From positions 1,178,001 to 1,242,000 of the forward strand of contig JAYXKI010000004.1 of the NCBI GenBank assembly GCA_037892935.1: a DNA stretch of 64,000 bases. The letters are read 5' to 3'. The notes below the pieces were generated by a model. That model was not told where the DNA came from. It saw nothing but the letters and a program-made list of their open reading frames with translations, and made no database searches. This DNA comes from Phlebopus portentosus (taxonomy: Eukaryota > Basidiomycota > Agaricomycetes > Boletales > Boletinellaceae). The position numbers and the translations under genes were made by a program. This document shows positions 13,174-23,651 of the stretch, one piece after another; the first letter of the stretch is position 1; every line of letters begins with the position of its first letter.

Positions 13174-13614
13174 CGAATACGCAAGTCAACTCCTTTGCTA
13201 CCCACGGTAGTTTAGTTTCAATTGTAAGAAGGTCAAAAGATCAAAAGATATATGTTCTCACTTGTCCTAGAGAATTACCCTACTTTGAATGAGGACAATT
13301 CTGTATTACATATAATCCTTTTGAAGCGGAGCCTCACAGTACAACATTATCGTGTATCTCACACTACCCAATCTGAACGGGAAGATAACCGCCTTAAACA
13401 CAAGCAGTCCCTTCGGGACTTCAAGTAGCGGCTCCCAGTCTCTCGCAAAATGTTACGCTGCGACAAAATGTACCGGAATTGTCGACTTCCCAAACCGATT
13501 CTTTCGGTCATACAGTAAGCCTCCTACACACTGTGCATTTTGTTGATTCTAGAACGGACATACGGATTTCTGAACACTCAAGAAACTAGCGGAAGAGACC
13601 CTCAGCAGACTAGA
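13174..13614. other. Convergent intergenic spacer, 441 bp
   Basis: Lies between the 3' ends of the membrane protein (+) and the NmrA-like gene (-). It should contain both polyadenylation regions. Nothing else is seen. Confidence 0.5.
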
Positions 13615-14901
13615 CTATAGCTTGCCCCGAATAAGATCCCAAAGGGAAACATTGTTCCATCGTTTCGTTTGCTGTTCTCGCACTCCTCGACGTCGGGCCC
13701 AGGCTTCCACACTACTCATAGCCGGGTAGAGCGCCAAGCATCGCGTCATCAGGGCTTCATTTGATTTAGAGTCCGTGCTCTCGAATGAGGTGCGATAAGA
13801 GCTCCTTTGTTCGATGCCGGCAAGTCTACACAAAAAACGAATCGGAATGAGATCGCATAAAGAGATACAGAAAAGAGGTACACACAAATCCTTTACATTC
13901 TTGTTCATTGCAAGCATCACTCGAGCAATGGGACCAGGAATACTCGGAAGAGTCCTTCCGGCGCCACGCTCGTACGATTCCGCGACCTCCTTCATCGTTA
14001 AAGCGTCCCCAAGGACAGGGATTGCCTGGCCAATGTACGTGTCTGGTTCAGGGGAAAGGAAGATTGCGAGCGCGACGTGACCAATGTCATCAGTAGACTG
14101 TGTCAGGTGAAGAAGGAATCACAGATTTAATGGAAATGAAAGAGATAGATAGTGACGCACGACAAGCTGCAGTTTAGTGTCCTCTTTAAGTCCAACACGG
14201 AAAACGGCTGCGGTTATACGTCCCACGAAACCGTCAAAATTCTCCATGAACAAGGTAGGACGGAGGATTCTATCGAGCCAACCAACTGGATTAAATGATA
14301 CGAGAGATAATAGTATATACAACTGACGTCCAGCGAAGGCCATCAACGGATTTTATATGCCGTTCTATTTGCACCTTAGCAGTTTTACTGAGTATAGGAG
14401 TATCGTCGTAGACTTCGTCACCGCGTTCCGAGGATGAGTACATAAGATACTGCACGCCAAACTCTTTTGACAAGTTCACGATGAGCTTCACAGTGAAACA
14501 GGTAAATATGTGCTTGAGGATTACTAAAAACACGAGATACGCGCTTTTCCTTGTCTTTCCTCCCCGGCTGAGTCTACTCCAAGACCTGGATAAGCCAGAA
14601 CAAGGAACACGCCCCATATTCCATCACCGTTGGTTTTCGCATCTTCAAACACTTTTCTGACGGTATCTGGCTTGTCAAGGTCTGCTTCAACGAGCGTGAC
14701 GCGGTCTGAGGCCGCAAGAGCGCTTGCAGCGGGAGACTTTGACGAACGTGTAAGGGCGAGAATTCGGATGTCGATAGCGGCTCCTGTTGACAACACAGCG
14801 GAGATAAAAGAACGACCTTGTTTGCCAGTTGCGCCTGTTACAAGGATCGTTCGTGCTGTCGTTTCGGGCTGTGATGGTTGTGTCGCGTCGTTTGAAGTCA
14901 T
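13615..14901 (-). CDS. NmrA-like NAD(P)-binding protein
   Basis: Atypical short-chain-dehydrogenase fold of the NmrA/HSCARG type, either a redox-sensing regulator or a reductase. Exons 14901-14545, 14485-14328, 14269-14164, 14097-13886 and 13825-13615 sum to 1044 nt (347 residues). The N-terminus has the dinucleotide-binding loop TILVTGATGKQG at about residue 18, then LALTRSS and VEADLDKP. YLMYSSSERG follows, then LRWTILRPTLFMENF and STDDIGHVALAIFLSPE, the standard order for this family. The YSSSERG segment lacks the YxxxK pair, as is common in NmrA proteins. The first intron fits only with a GC donor (GCGCGT). The gene is head-to-tail with the MFS gene 100 bp upstream on the same strand, so co-regulation is possible but not shown. 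Confidence 0.85.
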
Positions 14902-15001
14902 GGAGGGCCAATGGAACGCGTCTTCGACTCATACGTTATTATGAAATCAAAGTATTACATACACACATCTATCTCTGAAAAAACGCGAAAACGATAAAAC
15001 T

Positions 15002-17414
15002 TCAAATTATTCCTCTAACATCCTTCTCTTTAATTTTATCATCCTCGTTCGACTTTGGGTCGGGAAGGCCAATGCTTCGACTCTTCAGCACCCATTCATC
15101 CGGCAGCGGCTCGTCTTTGATTGCGAAGTGAGATCTCCTGCGAATCAGCTTCCCGTATTTCTGTACAAAAATTGCGAGCATCGGTCAGTGGTTTCATCAA
15201 TCTCCGGAGTGCTTAGATTTATACTCACGAAAAATAAGAAAGGGATGGGCATGCACAATAGCGACAAGAACGCGAAGACGCTCATAGCCCATTGGTCTCC
15301 TAATGCCGCAAACATGAAAGGACTGAACAATGGAAACGCACAGGCGAAGACAGATCGCAGTACAACGGTAGCTGCTATCGCACTAGCTGAGTATACTGTG
15401 TAGGAATCCATGAGATAAGCGGTCAGAGATTGTAAGATTGTTGAGATAGCAGTGCCGAATGGCACTCCGGCGAAGATCGGAACAAAGTAAGAGATTGAAG
15501 GAAACGAAGTCCTGGTAATGGGAAGGTAAAAATGACTGGAAAAGGTTCCGCAGACACAGAATGCCTACCAAGCAAACCAAAACAGGCCCACAGGCAATAG
15601 TACGCCACCAATTATTGAGGTATACAGGCGTCTAGAAGGAAAAAAAATCCGTTTTTAGTCGTTAAATTTGAAGATGTAAAAGCCCTGAACTTACGCTTCT
15701 GGAGGAGCTCTACCGGTTGGACTACGATCCATCACTCGCCAATAAAGACGATTCTGAATGGGCGATAGAGCTGCTCCACAACACATTCCCAGACCGATAC
15801 CTAAGAATGCCAAACCGCTCTCTCCGGGGGAGAAATGCCGATGCTCTTGGAACACGATGGGAAATGCCGCAAACAAAGCATACAGAATTGCATACGCGAC
15901 TGAGACGTATAGTGCTAAGAACAGCACAATGGGCTCATACATTAAAAACACTGGGTCACCAATTGATCATTTGTTCCAACTGCATAAATTAAGAGTCAAC
16001 ATACCGAACGGTCGCCTCAAATTTATACTAAGCGAATGTAACAAGGAATGATTCCGTGTAAGATCAAACTTTGACACATAAACGGTCTTCCCTTCAGCTC
16101 GTCGTCGCAGACGTCGTGCTCGTCTACGAAGGAGGACGGGTGCGTACTAGATGTTTTGATGCATGAGTTATTATGTCCTGCTGCATTAATCTGGAGAACA
16201 GGGAAGCTCACGGTTTCAGGCATGAACAAGGAATGTATCACTAGAACCACGCCGGAGAAGATCATCATTATCCAGAAGTTGAAACGCCATCCGAGCCTCT
16301 GGTCTTCAGAAGTAAAGCCTCCAACGATAGGGCCAATAACTGAAGTCGGTCGGTATTATACGCATGCATGATATTTAGAATGAGAATTTCTTACCGGGAC
16401 CAAGGAAAGGAGCCGTTGAATATAGTGCAACAGCAACTCCTCGTTCTCGAGGTATCCACATGTCGGATATAGTCCCTCCTGCGTTTGTGAGAGCTATACT
16501 CAAGTCAAAGTCGCATTCAAAATTTAGGATCTGTCTTGGGTCTTACGCGAGGAACCCATGATGCCAGCAAGAAGCCGACATGTGAGCAAAGTCTCTTTAT
16601 TTTTAGCAAGAGCACCTCCCATATGTAACAGTGTGTAGGGCGTGTAAGTAAATACAAATATCAGTTTCTGGTTTTCAAATTGATGCATGCAATAATTAGC
16701 GTCGGCTATGTCATTTAACTCGGGATCTTACCCTTCCATACATCTGACGCGTGATTCTTGATCAGTTGATCGGAATACATCGGACTGTCCGTCACCAGCT
16801 CACCTCGCTTAGTGGGGCGAAGACAAGAGGACTGATAGTTAGAAAACACATAAGCGTAGTAGACTCTGGAAAGGATAGTAGCAGAAACTATCTTACCCTA
16901 ATCCGAAGCCAAGAACGTAGAGCGAAATGCCTAGGACTGCGACTTCTCGGGATATATGAAGGTCCTCCATGACAAATGAGATACCGCCACTATATGAGCT
17001 ACTGGCGAACGAGACACATAGCGTCCCTGCTGCAAGCTGGAACATATCTCTTAGAAAAGACTTGTGCGAATGCGCCTGCACATAATTCGAACTCACCACA
17101 AAGGTCAACGGCCATTTCTTTGCTTTGCTCCAATTATACGGGTTCTCTGGGTCTCCGGGTTCCCAGTCGACAAGAAAGGGTGATTCGTGTGTCCCTTCTC
17201 CGGGGTAAACGACTCTGTCCTGTTCCCTCCGGACGGGGCCAACGCCAGACGCGACGTCGAGTGTGGAAGTGGACTGGAGGAAAACATCCGTTGCTTCCTC
17301 TCGGACTTCAACGTCTATCGACCCAGATTGTTCCTCATTACCTTCATCCATGAGCTGCATTGCGCCAGCGTCGGCCTTGGCGGAGCCCATGATAGGAGAC
17401 CGATGGGAAAACAT
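15002..17414 (-). CDS. MFS transporter, DHA1-like drug/polyamine antiporter type
   Basis: Plasma-membrane proton antiporter of the major facilitator superfamily; substrate unknown. Begins at ATG 17414 (an in-frame ATG at 17390 is the alternative). The cytoplasmic N-terminus contains WEPGDPENPYNWSKAKKW, the family signature before helix 1. After introns come ISREVAVLGISLYVLGFGLG, PLVFAPLSEMYGR (motif A region), LTCRLLAGIMGSS, GGTISDMWIPRERGVAVAL and STAPFLGP. Next are GWRFNFWIMMIFSG, PETVSFPVLQ and the TM7 entry RRPFVFLMYEPIVLFLALY with FFPGESGLAFLGIG-like sequence. The last helices end in a basic tail closing at 15002. At least eight introns are present. The central loop at 16060-16200 is less certain. 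Confidence 0.85.
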
Positions 17415-18714
17415 ACGCCATTGGTGACTGGCCCGGGACTACATGGTATTTGAACCGGCATGAGGGTGCCGGGAAAACATCTCGGTCCTCGGGCTTCGGC
17501 TTCAAGAAGGATGTGGGAATAACCTTGCAACGTGCCGAATGATCCGAATTGGGTAGAGCCGGCTACTCAGCTTTTAAGTACGTTGCAACCTAGCGCTGAG
17601 ACATACTGTATAGGCCCTTCTCTTCTCATTCAATGCACCAAATTAGAATCCACTTGACCTTATTCAAGTGGAGGGGAAACGGCATGTAAGCATCATCACA
17701 ACGAAATCATTCCGACCGTCACTTACGAGGGCAAAAACTCGAATAACATAGAGATTATCAATGATGAACCACTAAGTTGACATCCAATTCTCTCGTCTAT
17801 CTCAAAATGATAGAACACTAAGAGGCGAACTATGAAACTGGTATGAACGTTCCTTTGCGCACTCTAGTCCACATTCTAAATTTTCTTGCTCCGACAAAAA
17901 ATAAATAAATAAAAAATAACGTTACTAGTAACCCGACATTCGAAGTGTGCAACCGATCTGTAGTAGATGCTGGACATCAGCCCTGTCAATTACATAACGA
18001 ACGGAGCTCCCTAATCAAATATGGCCCCACAGAAACCGTGCTGCAAAAATATGGATTACGCTCTTCAACCCGCAATGTGCCAGTCCTGCGCATAACGAAT
18101 CGTGCATTGAAGCGGACAAGTTTCACTATTCGTTATGATTTGACGATTGACAATGACTCGGTATAGGTAATTTCCGGCTTAGCCTTGTTAAGATCCATGT
18201 TCTTTGACGCAGTTGGACGGTTCCACTGAGGTGAGTTTCACAAAGTAGTTTATTTCCATAATCACTGTCTGTAAACGTTGCACAGGCAAGTAGCTTCTGA
18301 TTTTCCCGAAAGTCTCCTAAATCTGACCAAACGATCTTGCATGCAGATCGAAAGGAGTTTCAGCAACTGGAGTATGAATGCTCTTCTTCTTCCATTCATT
18401 CGACATGACTCCAAATCTTGCATCGCTACTGGAATAGACGACCTCACGAAGTCGGTACCTTGACGACTGCATTGTAATCGTGATTGATTCCTGGACCGGT
18501 AGTATTCTGTCGAACGTACCCTCGGAGTTCCCTTTATCCAGGACAATGTTCTTAGAGCAAGATCAGACCAGACCTACCAGACCAGAATTATGACTCGAAA
18601 GTATTTTTTCCTTTTTGCATCCGTCTATCATTGGTATATCTTTATACAGACAACTGGCCTTCAATCACTGAATTTGCAATTCATGGTCGTACGGATAGTC
18701 TCAGAAATAATGAT
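17415..18714. other. Intergenic, 1.3 kb
   Basis: Upstream of the MFS gene and downstream of the 18.7-20.2 kb kinase. A minus-strand open frame at 18262-18546 has no recognised domain. AT-rich around 17890-17930. No element recognised. Confidence 0.4.
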
Positions 18715-20162
18715 CTAAGTACTGCAAATCTCCGCGAATTGTTCGATCCTCAGATGCATATCATTTGCGCTCGGCCTGTTATCTTCCGTTGCCCAACAAA
18801 CAATAATGAAGTCGTAATGATCCTGCAGAATTTTTTCGCCCTTTGGCGGATACTCATACGCAGCAATTCTCGCAGAGATTTCCCCAAATGGAACCTGATA
18901 CCATGGATCCGCCTCCTGCAGTAACTGCAATATCCTCATTTTTCAGGGTCCGTGTTTACAATTATAAATGCGTGCCATACCTCAAGCATTGTGCACCCTA
19001 AGGACCAAATGTCTCCGGGACCTCTATCATTGTGGAAACCTCCTGGCTTCTTATATTCCGGTGGGCACCAGTTGTCTCCACCGGCATCTGAGGATGACAA
19101 AAACCAGTGCTCATCAAAAGTGAATTCCTTGGCAGAGCCGAAATCTCCCAGAACTCCGATGAGACGGTTTTGCTTGGCTTCAAGCAGAATGTTTGACTGT
19201 AATCAGAGGTGGGCATACTTGTATTGCGTACAGTCTTGAGAAGTGTACTCACTCCTTTCACATCGCGATGAGCAACGCCGCATGTAGAGTGTACTGTTAT
19301 AGGACAATAAACTTGAGCTCGACGCAAACAATGCTCAGTTAAAGTGCGAACTGAATGCTAAAGCTTTTGCGATGTCGCTGATCTGATGGGTTTAGATTAT
19401 GTGTCAGTCAATTAATCATGAATTAGTGGGCTCGCGATGCCCACCAGATAGATCTTCTGTCTGTCGGACATGCGAGGTTGAATGTCTCGGTAAATGTAAT
19501 TCCTGGCATCTCCAAGAGTATAGAACTTGGAAACGAATGCGGGCATCTTATTGAAGTCGTAGCTTTCCAAAAAGCCATAAAATCGCAGAAGATTATTTTC
19601 TTCCACTTGTCTCAAATCTGTCGATATCTTCACCCATATGGTGCACTCTCGTCTGTAATACTACTTTGGGTTATTTATCTATCAAGAATTTATCACCTGC
19701 CAGCTCACCTTCAGAACCTTTCCCACCTTTACCTCATATGGAGTCTTCATGTTTATGAATGACAACATATAGTTTCTGACCCTGCATGCATGCGGTGACT
19801 TGACAGCGGCAAGATCTACTCCAAAGTCTTCTCGGAGCCTCAGCAAACTTTTGTTCTAATCCATAATGTGAGCCATAAGCCAAACTCAAAGTTGCGTCAG
19901 CACCCACTTCCATCTGTTGGTGGGAAACGCTATCATGTACGGCTCGCACACGATAGACACCACTGAACGTCCCATGACCAATCTGGACAGGTTTGTTTGG
20001 CCGAATATCAGTTTCTATTGATTTTCCATCTATTTCAGGTAAATCCATGGTTCGGAGCACTGTAGGTTGAACGGGAGTAAGAGAATGCTCGTAACAAGTG
20101 TGACTCAGGTACATCTTACGCTGTAGGCACTCTTCCTTTACTGGGTTTATCACCGCGTCCAT
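18715..20162 (-). CDS. Protein kinase with intact catalytic motifs
   Basis: Predicted Ser/Thr protein kinase. ATG at 20162. The glycine loop is IGHGTFSGVYRVR; after an intron the lysine strand is DLAAVKSP. A helix-C segment with REC is followed by EENNLLRFYGFLES. The catalytic loop AHRDVKSN is interrupted by an intron after K, then GVLGDFGSAK (DFG), WCPPEY (APE position) and GPGDIWSLGCTMLE. The last exon (18939-18715) has WYQVPFGEISARI and ends at a stop in 18715-18717. HRD, the lysine and DFG are all present, so an active enzyme is expected. Exon boundaries in the N-lobe (19600-19900) are uncertain. It sits tail-to-head in a run of kinase-fold genes. Confidence 0.78.
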
Positions 20163-21067
20163 GACTTGTTAGTGTGAAAGTCGAAAGTCGAAACGAAACA
20201 GATGCGGATGGGCAGCGCTACTTGATACACTGCTCTTATTTATATTCCTCTCGTTCTTATCAATCGAATAGTCATTGATATGCAACTCGAAAAGCCTAAC
20301 TGAGAGTAACTACGTGTATTAAGGAGTGTTACGCTTCCAATAGTGCATCTTTGTATTGTAGGCAACCTCAGAATTGTGGTCATTTCACAGGAGCTGTCAG
20401 ACAAGCAGCAACAATACAATATCAAAACAAAGATCCATTATGAAATTATGATTGCTCAATGATTTTGCTTTTATTGGTCTATTACTTGTGCACCAATCGT
20501 TTCAGAAGCACTAGCAGTTATCGCCAAGGAAACGCGTTATCGTTATCGGACATCAAATTCACACCAGTCATTCGCGAAGGCCCAGCCGATTTGTCGATGC
20601 GACCAGTTGCGCGATGATATATTTCCAAATTCCCCATGATCGATGAATTTCCCTTGTACCCCTAGTGCGGTATCACTTAACGGTTTTCATATCCTATTCA
20701 CCAAGACATTAGTACAATCATGCCGTCGATTGATTCCGACTAACGTCACGGCGTATGTAGTCATAGCAATCTCGTCTTTGATTAGGACAATTCAATGCCA
20801 CAGGAACTAGGGCCTAGAAATATGCACACAATACAAAGCGGCGAAGATATGTCATCCAACAAGACTCTCTCTACATGGTATGTAGACAAAAACGCGAAGA
20901 ATATCCGTTACCCGAGTAAAGGTTGGTTCTCTGGCTTCTTCAACCGACGTCGTAGATATGCAATGACTCTTCGTGGACCATAATATACCAAGGCAGAGAG
21001 GACTTTGATAGGAAATTGAACCAACGCTTTAAGCACGTAATAGACTGAGGATCAGATCAAATTAGTT
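20163..21067. other. Intergenic, 905 bp
   Basis: Separates two minus-strand kinase genes. A 62-codon plus-strand open frame at 20795-20983 is short and unsupported. Confidence 0.4.
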
Positions 21068-22505
21068 TCATAACCTCCTTATTTCGGAAGAGAACGCACA
21101 GAATGCAAAAGGAAGTTTTATTTGGTATGCGAGTTCCTTCAGTGCAGACCGGAAGTCTCCAACGATTCGTTCAAAACGAGTTTCACCGTGTTCACGAAGA
21201 CGCCAACGGAGAGTCGCGCCATGATGGCTCGACAAAGATTGCTGGAATAACGCAAGAGCATTAATTGCGCTAGGTCTCAACATGGGTAACCGCTGCGTCA
21301 TTGCAGAGCAAACAGGTGACAAGAACTCTACGTTGGAATATTTCTTAACAGACTCGGAGTCAGTCGTTTGATCAACGTTAATGGAATGGCAATATATACG
21401 TACATCCAGAAAGTTTCGCTTATAGACATTGCCCAGAGTGAAAACGTCTACTGGAAATGGGTCATATGGGATTACGCTGCTGAGTTCTGGTACATCCGTG
21501 TCCTGGGCTCGATTCCCGATCACAAGCCGTGGACTTTCAGGATCAGCGAAATGCGACGAAAGCCCAAAATCTGTGAAGTAGTACTTCACGAACCCAACAT
21601 CCTTCCGCGTACGCGGTTTTGCAAGGACCGTAATATCACCCGCCGTCACATCCTGGTCAGACGGATGGAAACCAAGCTTTCCGTAGAGAGGTCGGCCTTC
21701 CATCATGATATTACCATCAGACAAGTCACTGCGAAGAAGACCGCGATCAATGCAGGTCAGTGAGAAAACTACGCTTGCAGTACCGATGAGAGACATTCTG
21801 ATTATGAATATAGACAAGCCCCTGCGAGGAGATTATTAGAATAATAAATTTGATAGGTGACACAAAACACTCGCCTCAAGGGTCTGATGAACAAAATCCA
21901 CGACCTCATCGACATACACAAACGGCGGGTCATTGAAAGCACGAAATAAGGGCATGACAATGAATGACCCGCTATCCGGGTCTCGGATATCGGGAAAATG
22001 GTCGTATATTGGGACACAGTGATTCATGGGATCTCTAAGACGCTCAGGAGAGGAAAGCATGCTAGTTATTTTTGCTTCAAATGTGTACCGGGAAATCCGC
22101 TTTACAGCGACAATCTTGCCATCTTCTAACCTCTTTGCATCAATGACAGATGGACTCTTTTTCGTAGAAGCTAAGATCAGCAAATTGGACGGGGAAAACA
22201 CTGATAAAGCGTACAAAATGTGCGATAGAATCTTCGCAAGCCACCGGGGAAAGGTTTGTTCCGCGCCAAATGGGAGTCCAGCCAGGACGAAATCGGGGCC
22301 TGAGTTGATACCCATGAGAAAGAAGATACTCGTAATCTTTCGCCCATCCCCTTTCAACGTCTGATAAATCGAAGTCACCGTTCTCTTCCATTTCCCTGAA
22401 AAACTGTATCCTAATTGGATGATGCAAGCGATACTTGTCTGGTATGGGGACACGATCGTAATTGACAAGGTCGTCCATAACATCCGCAGGGGAACTGTCG
22501 TGCAT
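21068..22505 (-). CDS. Kinase-like protein of the Agaricomycete 'RGWTP...W.GT' family
   Basis: Kinase-fold protein found in expanded numbers in mushroom genomes; substrate unknown. ATG 22505. Exon 1 has VNYDRVPIPDKYR, HGYQLRPRFRPGWTPIWRGT and CEDSI. After an intron come DAKRLEDGKIVAVKRIS (lysine strand) and VDEVVDFVHQTLE. A 53-nt intron with GC donor (21874-21822) precedes GLVYIHNQNVSHR, and another intron precedes DLSDGNIMMEGRPL, so the catalytic loop reads HRDLSDGN (usual Lys replaced by Ser). Next come KYYFTDFGLSSHF (DFG) and YDPFPVDVFTLGNVYKRN. The last exon holds NVEFLSPVCSAMTQR and LRWRLREHGE. The reading frame is intact across all exons. A dead, about 22-kb-distant paralogue lies at 43.3-44.6 kb. 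Confidence 0.8.
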
Positions 22506-22905
22506 GGCGGTATGGGGAGTAAGAATGAAGTTCACTGTCGACGGTCAAAGGACAAACAGACTTGTTGATCGGCAACAAGTCCACAGCACGTGACCTATAC
22601 TCAGGGTATTCTCAAGAAGACATGACTATTGTTGTTCTGATTCACGATACCATGAAGCGTCTGATCTGGGAGCAGATCGATGTTCTTGTGTTGTCTGTGA
22701 GCGAAGACAAAGGGAGACTACAAGACGTCACTTCCATGGCATCCTTGTTCTTATTGTCCGAGGCCGTCAGCGGAAGTATTTGTGCTTCCGTATCTGGATC
22801 GGACAGTCTGGATATGTTTACTGGCACGTCGCACCAGGTCCCTCAGCATCAGATTCGACTCTCGTCTGCGTCTTTCTCTTCTAGTTTGCAATTACCCATC
22901 GCACC
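22506..22905. promoter_or_regulatory. Divergent promoter region, 400 bp
   Basis: Lies between the start of the minus-strand kinase-like gene (22505) and the plus-strand gene starting at 22906, so it must hold both promoters. No specific operator was identified. Confidence 0.4.
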
Positions 22906-23575
22906 ATGAACTCGCTGAGGCGCACGGTATCTGTAAGTACAGCCCATCTTTCAACGTGATACTGCCACGAAGTCACATCCTCCTCTCTGAAGGTCGATAG
23001 TTTCGAGGTTACACGTCGGGACGCAATTCAGGAGCTCATTGGGCACAGAAGCGAAAGTCTCATTGGAACTCTCGACAGCGATCCTATCTTAGCATATCAT
23101 ATGCCACGGATTGAGAAGTATTCTTTGAACACATTTCCAACTGAAATCACTCTCAATAGCACTTTGCAGTGGTATAACTATTGTGACTCGCGCCAAAATT
23201 TCCTATCGAAATGAAAGTCAAGAGGTACAACGGAAGGCTCCGTTTCATAAGCTTAGGGATTTCTTTTGGCCGAAGAAAGAACCAGTGTATTTCGACTACA
23301 CTCTCTCAAAAAGAAGAGGAACGAGACTTGTGAAGGATGCTAGGACAACCATAACGGTGATATTTCTACATTATCACTTGTTGGCCACGCTCTTACGCCC
23401 AAGGCAAAAGAAACTGGCAAGGGAAAGAGAACACATTTTGTCGGTGTGCCGTTATGCGTTTGGCGAGGTCTATATACCTGAATTTGACGAAGGAGGTCCG
23501 CGATTTACTGTGAAACTTCAACCCGAGAAATGTATCCTCCTATCTCGTGACTTGTCAAATCTATCAAACTATTGA
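22906..23575 (+). CDS. Hypothetical protein next to kinase; may be its N-terminal part
   Basis: Not recognised. ATG 22906 begins a nine-codon exon (MNSLRRTVS). An intron ends near 22994 and the frame continues VDSFEVTRRDAIQELIGHRS. A second intron from about 23120 (donor GTATTC) to 23168 keeps the frame open into a 130-codon block ending at TGA in 23573-23575. That block has a basic RKAPFHKLRDFFWPKKE segment and a helix LHYHLLATLLRPRQKKLARE. The consistent phases and codon use suggest a real gene. The next kinase begins only 77 bp after its stop in the same direction, so a further unseen intron joining the two is possible. Confidence 0.5.
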
Positions 23576-23651
23576 TCATTTTAAACTTACAGTGCCTACT
23601 TCTGAAAAGGGTTAGTGAAGTTCTCGTCAGAGTACTATATTATTGATGCTT

